64,000 nt of DNA from Olsenella uli (GTDB taxonomy: Bacteria > Actinomycetota > Coriobacteriia > Coriobacteriales > Atopobiaceae): assembly GCF_016899935.1 (NCBI RefSeq), contig NZ_JACJJK010000001.1:62001-126000 (forward strand). Reading direction: 5' to 3'. Position numbers and translations under genes: made by a program. This document shows positions 41,730-50,554 of the stretch, piece by piece; positions within the stretch are counted from its first letter, which is position 1; each line of letters begins with the position of its first letter. The notes below the pieces were generated by a model. It searched no databases. It was not told where the DNA came from and saw only the letters and a list, made by a program, of their open reading frames with translations.

Positions 41730-42227
41730 ATGAGCTGCAAGCTGAGTGCGATCGTGGCGGTGTGTGACGACTGGGGCATCGGGCTCGACGGCGGGATGGT
41801 CGTCGAGAACCGCGAGGACATGCGGCACTTCGTGGCGTGCACGACGGGACATCCCGTCATCATGGGGCGCCGCACGCTGGAGAGCTTCCCCGGTGGCCGG
41901 CCGCTCAGGAACCGCCGCAACGTGGTCCTTACGCGCGACGCGTCCTTCTCTCCCGAGGGCGTCGAGGTGGTCCGCTCGGTCGACGAGGCGCTCGCGGCCG
42001 TGGCCGACGAGGACGAGGCGTGGGTCATCGGCGGCGGCCAGGTCTACAAGCAGCTCCTCCCCCGCTGCGAGCGCGCCGTAGTGACGCGCAACCACTGCGT
42101 GCGCCCCTGCGACGCGTACTTCCCCGACCTCGACGCCGACCCCTCCTGGCACGTCGGCGAGACGCGCGCCGGCGGCGTCACCGACGAGGGCGTGGCCTTT
42201 GACTTCGTGACCTACGAGCGCCGCTAG
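41730..42227 (+). CDS. dfrA: Dihydrofolate reductase
   Basis: A 165-residue DHFR (dihydrofolate to tetrahydrofolate with NADPH). LSAIVAVCDDWGIGLDGGM with the catalytic acidic residue region, GHPVIMGRRTLESFP and WVIGGGQVYKQLLP are clear. GAAAGG precedes the ATG. It follows thyA, as in many bacteria, with two structured repeats in between. Confidence 0.94.
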   Translation: MSCKLSAIVAVCDDWGIGLDGGMVVENREDMRHFVACTTGHPVIMGRRTLESFPGGRPLRNRRNVVLTRDASFSPEGVEVVRSVDEALAAVADEDEAWVIGGGQVYKQLLPRCERAVVTRNHCVRPCDAYFPDLDADPSWHVGETRAGGVTDEGVAFDFVTYERR

Positions 42228-42285
42228 CCGACGTCCTTCTCGCCCGTCCTTCTCGCTACATTTCCCCCTCCCCTCTCGCCCCCTG

Positions 42286-42424
42286 CTTGTCTGGGCAAAG
42301 TTTCTCAACCAACAGCTACCCTCGTTCCTATCTGGGCACGTCTGAGCTTGGCTTTTGTCTCTCGGCGTCGCTATGTGGGTCAATCTGGTTCGAATAGTTT
42401 GCCCAGATAAGCCGAGGACAAATA
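42286..42424. repeat. Imperfect inverted repeat around TCTGGGCA
   Basis: TCTGGGCA occurs at 42290 and 42331, and its complement TGCCCAGA at 42400. An outer pair TTTTGTCTCTCGGC-like/GCCGAGGACAAAT (about 42353-42366 and 42411-42423) also folds. The element is bounded on both sides by oppositely oriented CTTCTCGCC motifs. Confidence 0.55.
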
Positions 42425-42481
42425 ACGGAGGGGCGGCAAGGCGAGAAGAACGCGCGGCTCGAAGACCCATCCTCACGAGAA

Positions 42482-42511
42482 GGGCCCGCCAGCCGCAAGG
42501 CTGACGGGCCC
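42482..42511 (-). terminator. Terminator of the kinase-like/adhE unit
   Basis: A 13-bp stem, GGGCCCGCCAGCC (42482-42494) with GGCTGACGGGCCC (42499-42511), has one mismatch and a 4-nt loop. It lies just past the minus-strand stop at 42535. Confidence 0.75.
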
Positions 42512-42534
42512 GAAGCCACTCGATGCGACAAGCG

Positions 42535-43308
42535 CTAGTCGGTGTCGACCGCGGCGTCGACCTGGCTGCGGAGGAACTCCTCGGCGTCCTTGCGGCCGCG
42601 GGAGAGCTCGGCGGCGGCCATGACGGGCACCCAGTAGTGCACCTTCTGCTTGGCAACGTCGGCCTTCTTGGAGAAGAGGTCGAGGTAGGCCTCGGCGTGG
42701 CCGGGGTGATACATCTTGAAGAGGATGTAGGTCATCGCGGCGTCGGCTTCGGGAAGGCCACGGGTGACGTGGGTCCAGTCGCAGGCGTAGAGCGTGCCAT
42801 CCTCGGCCACGATCACGTTAGACGGGTTGAAGTCGCAGTGGCAGATGCTGTGGCCCGGCGCCATGCGGTCAGTCCTCATCTGCAGGTCGTAGCGCACGGA
42901 CGGGTCGAGGTTCGGCGTCTTGCCGACCATGCCGGCGATCTTGGTCTTCTGGTCCTTCATGAGGTCGGTGGCACGGATGCCCTGAATCTCGATCTGGAAG
43001 TCCACGAACTGCTCGAGCAGCTTGTCGTACTCGGGCGTGCCCTCGGCGGCGTCCATCAGCGAGCGCATGGTGACGCCCTTGACGTACTCCGTGGAGAGGG
43101 CCCAGGAGCCGTCGGCGACCTGAGAGACCTCGAGGACCTTGGGCACGCGGACGCCGGCCTCGGCGACGCGGGCGATGTTCAGCGCCTCGTTGAAGACGTC
43201 GGACGCGGGCTTGGTGGCCTTGAACACCTTGACGATGCGATCGCCGTCAGCGTAGACGACCTTGTTGTGGCGCTCGACGATGACCTGCTTGCTGTCGGAA
43301 AGTTCCAT
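42535..43308 (-). CDS. APH/choline-kinase-like phosphotransferase
   Basis: A 257-residue protein-kinase-fold phosphotransferase. HCDFNPSNVIV (catalytic loop, Brenner-type HxDxxxxN) and ACDWTHVTRG (DFG-equivalent Asp) are intact, and the N-terminal KVVYADGDRIVKVFKA has the ATP-binding Lys. The substrate could be a small-molecule alcohol; antibiotic resistance is not implied. It lies 39 nt downstream of adhE on the same strand. Its ribosome site is AGGAGGCAGCA. Confidence 0.82.
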   Translation of the reverse strand: MELSDSKQVIVERHNKVVYADGDRIVKVFKATKPASDVFNEALNIARVAEAGVRVPKVLEVSQVADGSWALSTEYVKGVTMRSLMDAAEGTPEYDKLLEQFVDFQIEIQGIRATDLMKDQKTKIAGMVGKTPNLDPSVRYDLQMRTDRMAPGHSICHCDFNPSNVIVAEDGTLYACDWTHVTRGLPEADAAMTYILFKMYHPGHAEAYLDLFSKKADVAKQKVHYWVPVMAAAELSRGRKDAEEFLRSQVDAAVDTD

Positions 43309-43347
43309 TGCTGCCTCCTTCTGGGCAACGAGAAGAACGTGTGCGGA

Positions 43348-45969
43348 CTAGTCCTCGTAGGAGCTGGGCTCGCGGCCGTAGAAGGCGTCGAGGTAGAGCT
43401 CCTTGATCTCGGAGATCAGCGGGTAGCGCGGGTTGGCTCCGGTGCACTGGTCGTTGAACGCGTTCTCGGACATCTCGTCGAGCGTGGCGAGGAAGTCCTC
43501 CTCGGTGACGCCGAAGCCGGCGATCGTCTCGGGCACGCCCACGTGAGCCTTGAGCTCCTCGATGCGGGCGATAAAGTTCTCGAAGACCTCCTGGTCGGTG
43601 CGGCCCTTGATACCGCAGAAGCGACCGGCCTCGGCGTAGCGCGCGAGGGTCTTGGGGTGGTCGTACTGCGGGAAGGTGCCCATCTTCACCGGGCGCTCGG
43701 CGGCGTTGTAGCGCATGACGCGCGTCAGGATGACGGCGTTGGCCATGCCGTGGGCGATGTGGTGGTAGGCGCCGAGCTTGTGGGCCATCGAGTGGTTGAC
43801 GCCCAGGAAGGCGTTGGCGAAGGCCATGCCGGCGAGGCAGGAGGCGTTGGCCATGTGGTCGCGGGCCTCGACGTCGGTGCCGTCGTCATAGGCGCGCTCG
43901 AGGTAGGTGAGGACGAGCTTCATCGCGCGCAGCGCCAGGCCGTCGGTGTAGTCGGACGCCATGACGGAGACGTAGGCCTCGAGGGCGTGGGTGAGCACGT
44001 CGACGCCGGAGGCGGCGGTCAGGCCCTTGGGCTGGGTCATCATGTTGTCGGTGTCGACGATGGCCATGTTGGGCAGGAGCTGGTAGTCGGCGATGGGCCA
44101 CTTGGTGCCGGTCTCGGCGTCGGTGATGATCGAGAAGGGCGTGACCTCGGAGCCGGTGCCCGAGGAGGTGGGGATGGCCACGAAGAAGGCCTTCTCGCCC
44201 ATCTTGGGGAAGGTGTAGACGCGCTTGCGGATGTCCATGAAGTCCATGGCCATGTCCTCGAACTTGGCCTCGGGGTGCTCGTACATCATCCACATGATCT
44301 TGCCGGCGTCCATCGCGGAGCCGCCGCCGATGGCGATGATGCAGTCGGGCTCGAACGCCTTGACCTGCTCGAGGCCGCGCAGGCAGTCCTGGAGCTTGGG
44401 GTCGGGCGAGATGGACCAGAAGCTGGAGTAGACGATGCCCTGCTCGTCAAGGGAGGCCTCGATCTTCTTGGTGAAGCCGCTCTTGTAGAGGAAGGAGTCG
44501 GTGACGATGAAGGCGCGCTTCTTGCCGTAGACCTCGGAGAGCTCGCGCAGGGCCACGGGCATGCAGCCCTTCTTGAAGAAGACCTTCTCGGGGACACGGA
44601 ACCACAGCATGTTCTCACGCCTCTCTGCGACGGACTTGATGTTGAGCAGGTGCTGCGGGCCGACGTTGCCCGAGACGGAGTTGCCGCCCCAGGAGCCGCA
44701 GCCGAGGGTCAGCGACGGCGGCATCTTGAAGTTGTAGATGTCACCGATGCCTCCCTGGGCAGCCGGGGTGTTGATGAGGATGCGGCAGGTCTTCATGCGC
44801 TTGGCGTGCTCGGCCATCTTCTCGGTCTCGCGCGTGTCGATGAACAGAGAGCTCGTGTGGCCGTAGCCGCCGTCGGCGATGAGGCGCTCGGCCTTGGAGA
44901 GGGCGTCCTCCCAGTTCTTGGCGCGATACATGCCGAGGATGGTGGTGAGCTTCTCGTGCGCCCACGGCTCGGAGGGCTCGACGGACTCGACCTCGCCGAT
45001 CAGCACCTTGGTGCTGGCGGGGACGGAGACGCCCGCGGCCTCGGCGATCTTGGGGGCGGGCTGGCCGACCATCTTGGCGTTCACGCCGCCGTTGACAATG
45101 ACGGTGTTGCCGACCTTGGCGATCTCGTCGCCCTGGAGGAAGTAGCAGCCACGCTTCTGGAACTCGGCCTTGACCTTGTTGTAGACCTTGTCGAGGACGA
45201 TGACGTTCTGCTCGGTGGCGCAGATCATGCCGTAGTCGAAGGTCTTGGAGTGGATGATCGAGTTGACGGAGAGCTCGATGTCGGCGGTGTCGTCGATGAT
45301 GGCGGGGTTGTTGCCCGGGCCGACGCCGAGGGCCGGCTTGCCGGAGGAGTAGGCGGCGTTGACCATGCCCGGGCCGCCGGTGGCCAGGATGATGTCGGCC
45401 GAGCGCATGAGCTCGGAGGTCATGTCGAGGGAGGGCACGTCGACCCAGTCGATGATGCCCTTGGGGGCGCCGGCGGCCTCGGCGGCCTCGCGCACGATGC
45501 GGGCGGCCTCGGCGGTGCACTTGCCGGCGCGCGGGTGCGGCGAGATGAGGATGGCGTTGCGGGTCTTCAGGCAGATGAGCGTCTTGAAGATGGCCGTGGA
45601 CGTGGGGTTGGTCGTCGGGATGACGGCGGCCACGAGGCCGAGCGGCTCGGCGATCTGCTTGTAGCCGAAGGCGGGGTCGTCGGAGATGACGTCGCACGTC
45701 TTCATGTCCTTGTACTTGTTGTAGATGTACTCGGAGGCATAGTGGTTCTTGATGACCTTGTCCTCCATGACACCGTAGCCGGTCTCCTCGACGGCCATCT
45801 TGGCCAGCGGGATGCGGGCCTTGTTGGCGGCCATGGCGGCCTCATAGAAGATCTTGTCCACCTGCTCCTGGGTGAACTTGGCGAACTCGGCCTGCGCGAC
45901 GCGCATCTCCTTGATGCGCTCCTGCAGCGCCTCGACGCTGTCGATCGGGGTCCTGACGATCTCTGCCAT
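43348..45969 (-). CDS. adhE: Bifunctional acetaldehyde-CoA / alcohol dehydrogenase
   Basis: An 873-residue AdhE. The N-terminal half is a CoA-acylating aldehyde dehydrogenase: IPTTNPTSTAIFK, ATGGPGMVNAAYSSGKPALGVG region and MICATEQNV with the catalytic Cys. The C-terminal half is an iron alcohol dehydrogenase: IAIGGGSAMDAGKIMW, HALEAYVS and HSMAHKLGAYHHIAHG supply Fe ligands, ending with NPRYPLI. It reduces acetyl-CoA to ethanol, regenerating NAD, and such enzymes form long spirosome filaments. The 110-nt leader, with an extended -10 upstream, could hold redox control. Confidence 0.96.
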   Translation of the reverse strand: MAEIVRTPIDSVEALQERIKEMRVAQAEFAKFTQEQVDKIFYEAAMAANKARIPLAKMAVEETGYGVMEDKVIKNHYASEYIYNKYKDMKTCDVISDDPAFGYKQIAEPLGLVAAVIPTTNPTSTAIFKTLICLKTRNAILISPHPRAGKCTAEAARIVREAAEAAGAPKGIIDWVDVPSLDMTSELMRSADIILATGGPGMVNAAYSSGKPALGVGPGNNPAIIDDTADIELSVNSIIHSKTFDYGMICATEQNVIVLDKVYNKVKAEFQKRGCYFLQGDEIAKVGNTVIVNGGVNAKMVGQPAPKIAEAAGVSVPASTKVLIGEVESVEPSEPWAHEKLTTILGMYRAKNWEDALSKAERLIADGGYGHTSSLFIDTRETEKMAEHAKRMKTCRILINTPAAQGGIGDIYNFKMPPSLTLGCGSWGGNSVSGNVGPQHLLNIKSVAERRENMLWFRVPEKVFFKKGCMPVALRELSEVYGKKRAFIVTDSFLYKSGFTKKIEASLDEQGIVYSSFWSISPDPKLQDCLRGLEQVKAFEPDCIIAIGGGSAMDAGKIMWMMYEHPEAKFEDMAMDFMDIRKRVYTFPKMGEKAFFVAIPTSSGTGSEVTPFSIITDAETGTKWPIADYQLLPNMAIVDTDNMMTQPKGLTAASGVDVLTHALEAYVSVMASDYTDGLALRAMKLVLTYLERAYDDGTDVEARDHMANASCLAGMAFANAFLGVNHSMAHKLGAYHHIAHGMANAVILTRVMRYNAAERPVKMGTFPQYDHPKTLARYAEAGRFCGIKGRTDQEVFENFIARIEELKAHVGVPETIAGFGVTEEDFLATLDEMSENAFNDQCTGANPRYPLISEIKELYLDAFYGREPSSYED

Positions 45970-46083
45970 GCGTTCCTCCTATTTCTCGGACCGTGTGACG
46001 ACGCATCGCAGCACGGTCGTACAAAGGACAAGGTAAAGCGTGGTGGTTCGGACCAGCATGCACACGGGGCGCATACATGGTTG

Positions 46084-46092
46084 AGTATAGCA
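46084..46092 (-). promoter_or_regulatory. Extended -10 (TGCTATACT) of adhE
   Basis: On the minus strand TG-C-TATACT lies 115 nt upstream of the adhE start. No clear Rex-like palindrome was found around it. Confidence 0.6.
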
Positions 46093-46172
46093 TGACCCCG
46101 CGGCCGCTCGCCCACCGACGGCGAGCGCGGCGTTTTTGCCAAGCGAGCGCCACCGCCGGGCGGGGAACGGGC

Positions 46173-46487
46173 TCACCTCCGCCCGAGCGCGGCCTCGAGG
46201 TCCATGACCTGGTCGCGGGCGTCGCGCCCGTCGGCCTCCCAGAGGTGCCACTCCCCCGTCGCCCGATAGGCCACGCGCGGGCCGAAGCCGCCCACGAGGG
46301 TGTTCGCGGCGCGCGGGAAGTCGGGGTCGGACTTGAGGCCGGGGTAGCGCACGGCCTCCACGCGCGGATGGCACGCGAGGTAGTTGGCTACCACCTGCGC
46401 CGCGTCAGAGAGGGCCCTCCAGCGCTCCCGCCCCAGCTGGGACGAGAGCGTCTGGAGGGCCGCAAGATCGAGGTTCTTCTCGCCCAC
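46173..46487 (-). CDS. Short protein resembling the C-terminal piece of Cys/Met PLP enzymes
   Basis: A 104-residue frame. VANYLACHPRVEAVRYPGL and GFGPRVAYR resemble a segment near the C-terminus of MetB/MetC-type PLP enzymes (H-P-x-V-x-x-V-x-Y-P-G-L, then G-F-G), but the PLP lysine domain is absent. It could be a decayed remnant or a free-standing small domain. The GTG start at 46487 has no clear ribosome site and encodes GEKN, which is the recurrent GGCGAGAAGAAC motif read as protein. It lies 15 nt downstream of thrS. Confidence 0.5.
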   Translation of the reverse strand: MGEKNLDLAALQTLSSQLGRERWRALSDAAQVVANYLACHPRVEAVRYPGLKSDPDFPRAANTLVGGFGPRVAYRATGEWHLWEADGRDARDQVMDLEAALGRR

Positions 46488-46502
46488 CGCGTTCGGCCGG
46501 GC

Positions 46503-48266
46503 CTAGCGGCGCTCGGCGATCTCGGCCGTGACGTCGGCGATGAACTCGTCGAGGTCGCGGGTGACGGTCTCGTTGGAGCGGTCGCGCACGGAGATGGTGC
46601 CGGCCTCGACCTCCTTCTCGCCGAGGATGAGCATGTAGGGCGGGCGGTCGATGGAGCGCGCCTCGCGGATCTTGTAGCCGATCTTCTCGTCGCGCTCGTC
46701 GAGCACCGCGCGGATGCCGGCCGCCTCCAGGCGCTCGGTGACGGCGCGCGCGTAGTCGCGGCTCTTCTCGGAGACGGGAAGGACCTTCACCTGGCAGGGC
46801 GCGAGCCACGTGGGGAACTTGCCGGCGAAGTGCTCGATCAGGATGCCGATGAAGCGCTCGATGGAGCCGAAGCACACGCGGTGCAGCATGATCGGGCGCT
46901 TCTTGGAGCCGTCGGCGTCCGTGTACTCCAGGTCAAAGTTGAGCGGCATCTGGAAGTCCAGCTGCACGGTGCCGCACTGCCAGGTGCGCCCGAGCGAGTC
47001 CTCCAGGTGGAAGTCGATCTTGGGACCGTAGAAGGCGCCGTCGCCCTCGTTGACCACGTAGTCCTTGCCGAGCTTCTCCAGCGCCAGGCGCAGGGCGGCC
47101 TCGGCGCGCTCCCAGTCCTCGTCGGAGCCCATCGAGTCCTCCGGGCGCGTGGAGAGCTCCAGGTGGTAGGTGAAGCCGAACTTCTCGTAGACCGAGTCGA
47201 TGAGGTTCACCACGCCCACGATCTCGTCGGTGAGCTGGTCCGGGCGCACGAAGAGGTGAGCGTCGTCCTGGTTGAAGCAGCGCACGCGGAAGAGGCCGTG
47301 CAGCGCGCCGCGCATCTCGTGACGGTGCACCAGGCCGATCTCGCCGGCGCGGATGGGCAGCTCACGGTAGCTGTGCGGGTGGCTCTTGTACACGAGCACG
47401 CCGCCCGGGCAGTTCATCGGCTTGATGCAGTACTCCTCGTCGTCGATGATCGTGGAGTACATGTTGTCCTTGTAGTGGTCCCAGTGGCCGGAGGTCTTCC
47501 AGAGCTCCTTGCTCATGATCATCGGCGTGGAGATCTCCACATAGCCGGCGGCGCGATGGATCTCGCGCCAGTACTGGAGCAGCTCGTTCTTGAGGGTCAT
47601 GCCGTTGGGCAGGAAGAACGGGAAGCCCGGGGCCTCGTCGCGCATCATGAAAATGTCCATCTCGCGGCCGATCTTGCGGTGGTCGCGCTTCTTGGCCTCC
47701 TCGAGCAGGCGCAGGTGCTCGTCGAGCTCCTCCTTGGTGGCGAAGGCGGTGCCGTTGATGCGGGTGAGCATCTTGTTGTTCTTGTCGCCCTTCCAGTAGG
47801 CGCCGGAGACGCCCGTGAGCTTGAAGGCCTTGAGCGCCTTGGTGTAGGTGAGGTGCGGGCCCACGCACATGTCGACGTACTCGCCCTGCTGGTAGAAGGT
47901 GATGCGCGCGTCCTCGGGCAGGTCGCCGATGTGCTCGACCTTGTACTTCTCGCCGCGCTCCTCCATGAGCGCCACGGCCTCCTCGCGCGGGAGCTCGAAG
48001 ACGGTGAACTTGAGGTTCTCCTTCACGATCTTCTTCATCTCGGCCTCGATCGCGGGGAAGTCCTCCTCGGAGACCTTGGTGCCCTCGGGCAGGTCGACGT
48101 CGTAGTAGAAGCCGTTGTCGGTGGCCGGGCCGTAGGCGAAGTCGGCCTCGGGGTAGAGGCGCTTGATGGCCTGGGCCATGATGTGGGCAGCGCTGTGGCG
48201 GACGACGTGGGTGACCTCGTCGGCCGGGCACTCGTCGATGTGGCCGTCGTTGTACAGGACCTTCAT
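46503..48266 (-). CDS. thrS: Threonyl-tRNA synthetase (lacking a full TGS domain)
   Basis: A 587-residue class II ThrRS. The editing domain begins with VRHSAAHIMAQAIKRLYPEA (zinc-type HxxxH), and a second His pair region is present (CVGPHL). Catalytic motif 2 covers FRVRCFNQDDAHLF, and KPMNCPGG holds a Zn ligand. The C-terminal anticodon domain is complete. Only about 23 residues precede the editing domain, so the usual N-terminal TGS domain of about 60 residues is missing. AAAGG lies 8 nt before ATG 48266; a GTG at 48275 is too close to it. Confidence 0.94.
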   Translation of the reverse strand: MKVLYNDGHIDECPADEVTHVVRHSAAHIMAQAIKRLYPEADFAYGPATDNGFYYDVDLPEGTKVSEEDFPAIEAEMKKIVKENLKFTVFELPREEAVALMEERGEKYKVEHIGDLPEDARITFYQQGEYVDMCVGPHLTYTKALKAFKLTGVSGAYWKGDKNNKMLTRINGTAFATKEELDEHLRLLEEAKKRDHRKIGREMDIFMMRDEAPGFPFFLPNGMTLKNELLQYWREIHRAAGYVEISTPMIMSKELWKTSGHWDHYKDNMYSTIIDDEEYCIKPMNCPGGVLVYKSHPHSYRELPIRAGEIGLVHRHEMRGALHGLFRVRCFNQDDAHLFVRPDQLTDEIVGVVNLIDSVYEKFGFTYHLELSTRPEDSMGSDEDWERAEAALRLALEKLGKDYVVNEGDGAFYGPKIDFHLEDSLGRTWQCGTVQLDFQMPLNFDLEYTDADGSKKRPIMLHRVCFGSIERFIGILIEHFAGKFPTWLAPCQVKVLPVSEKSRDYARAVTERLEAAGIRAVLDERDEKIGYKIREARSIDRPPYMLILGEKEVEAGTISVRDRSNETVTRDLDEFIADVTAEIAERR

Positions 48267-48577
48267 GGGATGCACCTTTCTGCAGGGGGCGTGAACATGA
48301 AAAACGCCCGCACGCCGCCTGTGCGACGTCGAGCGATATGCGGCGCCTGCCCGGGGCCTGCCGGCCGGGATGGACAGACGCCTAGATAGTCTGCGTTCGA
48401 GCGATATGTGCGGCGATGCGCTGCATCTGGACCCTTCGTCTTGGTTGCACCCCTAGGTTTACCACAAGTGGGCGCGCGATATGCGCGAGGAGGCACGATT
48501 GTCCGGGCGGGTCGCCGAGCACAAGAAGAGGGCCCGCGCGAACGGGCCCTCTCAGGCAGGGTGCAGGACGTGCGCCG
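48267..48577. other. thrS leader and spacer
   Basis: A 311-bp gap without a gene. It contains GCGATATG three times (48333-48340, 48401-48408, 48476-48483), an AAAAACGCCCG that reads as a T-run after a GC-rich stem on the minus strand (a possible attenuator at about 48299-48346), and the terminator of the next gene. The T-box consensus AGGGTGGNACCGCG was not found. Confidence 0.55.
48528..48551 (-). terminator. Terminator of the zinc-ribbon gene
   Basis: GAGGGCCCG (48528-48536) pairs with CGGGCCCTC (48543-48551); on the minus strand it is followed by TTCTTGT. Confidence 0.85.
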
Positions 48578-49012
48578 CTACTGCTGAATGCGGGTGCGGC
48601 AGTAGGGGCAGACCTTCCAGTCGGCGTTCAGCGGCCGGTGACAGGTGGGGCAGACGTTGCGGACCTGCGTGTTGCAAATCGGGCAGACCACGAAGTCGCG
48701 GTCGATGGGGGCGCCGCACTTGGGGCAGATGCCGTAGTGGGAGAGCTGGTGCTCGCGCAGGGCGATGTCCAGGTCCTGCTCCTCGCGGTCGATGAGGTAG
48801 GAGCTCGGGCGCAGGATGACGTAGGCGAGCAGGCCCACGATGGGGATCACGGAGATGATGGCCCACATCCACCAGGGCTCCGCGCCGCGGCGCTGGGCGT
48901 CGCGGATGACGTAGACGATGGAGAGGATGTAGAGCATGACGACGCACACGACCATCAGGTAGAGGACCATGCGGACCTCGGGCGTGATGAGCTGGTCGAG
49001 AAGTTCTTGCAT
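48578..49012 (-). CDS. Membrane protein with double zinc ribbon
   Basis: A 144-residue protein. Two N-terminal membrane helices (VLYLMVVCVVMLYILSIVYV, and WAIISVIPIVGLLAYVIL) precede a cytoplasmic tail with four CxxC knuckles: CPKC, CPIC, CPTC and CPYC, i.e. two zinc ribbons. The function is unknown; such proteins are widespread in Gram-positive bacteria. ATG 49012 follows AAGGAG with an 8-nt spacer; the in-frame upstream extension has no start signal. It lies 68 nt beyond the folC stop on the same strand. Confidence 0.82.
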   Translation of the reverse strand: MQELLDQLITPEVRMVLYLMVVCVVMLYILSIVYVIRDAQRRGAEPWWMWAIISVIPIVGLLAYVILRPSSYLIDREEQDLDIALREHQLSHYGICPKCGAPIDRDFVVCPICNTQVRNVCPTCHRPLNADWKVCPYCRTRIQQ

Positions 49013-49080
49013 GTCGGGGACTCCTTCGGACTTTGGGCGCGGCGTCGCGCCGCCACATTCAAACGGGATTGTAGCAAAAG

Positions 49081-50421
49081 CTACCGGAAGAGGCCCGCAA
49101 GCTCCCCCGCGAGGGTGATCGACCCGCATGCGACGTACGATTCTTCACACAATGCCGACGCGGCGGCCTCAACCGTCGGATACGTCCCCACGACCTCCGC
49201 GGCGGCGGCGGCGAAGCGCTCGGCGAGCTCGGCGGCCGGCAGCGCGCGCGGGCTCGCGGTCTGCGTGACGGCCACACGCGGGAACGCCTCGGCCAGGAGG
49301 CGCACGATGCCCGCCACGTCCTTGTCCGCGAGCACGGCGGCGAGAAGGACGGGGCGCTCGTCGCGCTCCGGCGCGACGTCGGCCACCGCCGTGAGGAACG
49401 CCTCGACCGACTGCGGGTTGTGGCAGGCGTCGATGAGCACGGGCGGCTCGGGGCGCAGCAGCTGGAAGCGCCCCGGCGTCGGGCAGCGGACGACCGAGGT
49501 GAAGAGCGCCTCCGCGTCGAGCGCGCGGCCCAGGTAGGCCTCGGCGAGCGCGACGGCGCAGGCGATGTTGGCGGCCTGGTAGGCGGGCTTGAGCGCCGCG
49601 AGCTCGGCATAGGTCGCACGCGGCGTCGTGACGGTGAGCTCGAGCGGCGCGCCGAGGCGGTGCGGGCGCTTGGTGATCTCGAAGCCGGGGCGGACGGGCG
49701 TGACGCCGGCCTCGCGCGACCGGGCGAGAAACACCTCGTTCACGCTCGCCGGCTCGGCGGTGCCGGCCCCCAGGACGCACGCGCGGCCGGGCTTGATGAT
49801 CGCGGCCTTCTCGCCCGCGATCTCCTCGAGCGTGTTCCCGAGGATCCTCATGTGGTCGAGCCCGATGCCCGTCACGGCGACGGCGCGGATGGACTTGGCC
49901 GCCGAGGTGGCGTCCCAGCGGCCGCCGAGGCCGCACTCCAGCACCGTCACGTCCACGTCCGCCTCGGCGAAGACGACCATCGCGGCGACCGTGAGCAGGT
50001 CGAACTCGGTGACGTCGTAGGGGCGCTCGCCGGCCGCCGCGCGCCGCGCGTTCACGCGCTCGCCGGCGAGCCGCGCCGCCGCGACCCCGTGCGCGAAGGC
50101 CTCCTCGGAGACCGGAGCGCCGCCGACCTCCATGCGCTCCGTGTAGCTCACGAGCTCGGGTGACGTGTAGAGGGCGACGCGCCGGCCCTCGCCCGCCAGG
50201 ATCGCGGCCGTGTAGCGCGCGGTCGACGTCTTGCCGTTGGTGCCTGCTATCTGCACGCACTCGAAGGCCAGGTCCGGGTCGCCCAGCTCGGCGAGCATGT
50301 CCTCCACGGTCTCCAGCAGCGGCTCGATGCCAAAGCGCAGCGCCCCGCGCACATGCGCGAGCGCCTCCGCATACGTCGTCTCCGGAACCTCAAACGGCAC
50401 CTTGTACACAGCCATCTCCAT
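49081..50421 (-). CDS. folC: Folylpolyglutamate synthase / dihydrofolate synthase
   Basis: A 446-residue Mur-ligase-family enzyme adding glutamate to (dihydro)folate. The P-loop IAGTNGKTSTARY is near residue 57, ECGLGGRWDAT and GLDHMRILGNTLEEIAGEKAAI form the core, and DACHNPQS the C-terminal ligase motif. I start it at ATG 50421 (MEMAVYK), with GAGAAG upstream; ATG 50415 is the alternative. Longer frames run into the conserved-core hairpins, which are not coding. It is the last gene of the folate operon. Confidence 0.93.
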   Translation of the reverse strand: MEMAVYKVPFEVPETTYAEALAHVRGALRFGIEPLLETVEDMLAELGDPDLAFECVQIAGTNGKTSTARYTAAILAGEGRRVALYTSPELVSYTERMEVGGAPVSEEAFAHGVAAARLAGERVNARRAAAGERPYDVTEFDLLTVAAMVVFAEADVDVTVLECGLGGRWDATSAAKSIRAVAVTGIGLDHMRILGNTLEEIAGEKAAIIKPGRACVLGAGTAEPASVNEVFLARSREAGVTPVRPGFEITKRPHRLGAPLELTVTTPRATYAELAALKPAYQAANIACAVALAEAYLGRALDAEALFTSVVRCPTPGRFQLLRPEPPVLIDACHNPQSVEAFLTAVADVAPERDERPVLLAAVLADKDVAGIVRLLAEAFPRVAVTQTASPRALPAAELAERFAAAAAEVVGTYPTVEAAASALCEESYVACGSITLAGELAGLFR

Positions 50422-50437
50422 TTCTTCTCGTATGGTG

Positions 50438-50521
50438 GGGTTCGCGGGCATACCCCGGCGCTCGGACAGCTTGCCGCAGAGGGCGCGGCAAGAACTCGCG
50501 GCGGGATATGCCCGCGAACCC
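50438..50521. repeat. Conserved-core hairpin, copy 3 (minus orientation)
   Basis: Arms 50438-50457 and 50502-50521 (20 nt) pair with a single G.U. The core 50458-50501 on the minus strand reads CCGCGAGTTCTTGCCGCG, then a loop, then GCGGCAAGCTGTCCGAGCGC. It lies in the folC leader. Confidence 0.88.
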
Positions 50522-50554
50522 GCTGCGAGGAAAACCGGGAACGTATGACGCGCG

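Larger units (their letters stand above)
42228..42534. other. 307-bp non-coding spacer with nested inverted repeats
   Basis: No gene is seen. Two CGTCCTTCTCGC motifs (42232-42256), inverted repeats around TCTGGGCA (42286-42424), a GGCGAGAAGAACG motif (42440-42452) and a terminator hairpin (42482-42511) occupy most of it. Confidence 0.75.

Noticed and set aside
42523-46095. Very long open frame (over 1100 codons) antisense to adhE
   Set aside because: Composition is that of the mirror frame of GC-rich coding DNA (His/Val/Leu/Asp/Gly only), and the opposite strand holds a complete AdhE with all motifs.
48267-48577. T-box riboswitch upstream of thrS
   Set aside because: The T-box consensus (AGGGTGGNACCGCG) and a specifier-loop structure were not found.
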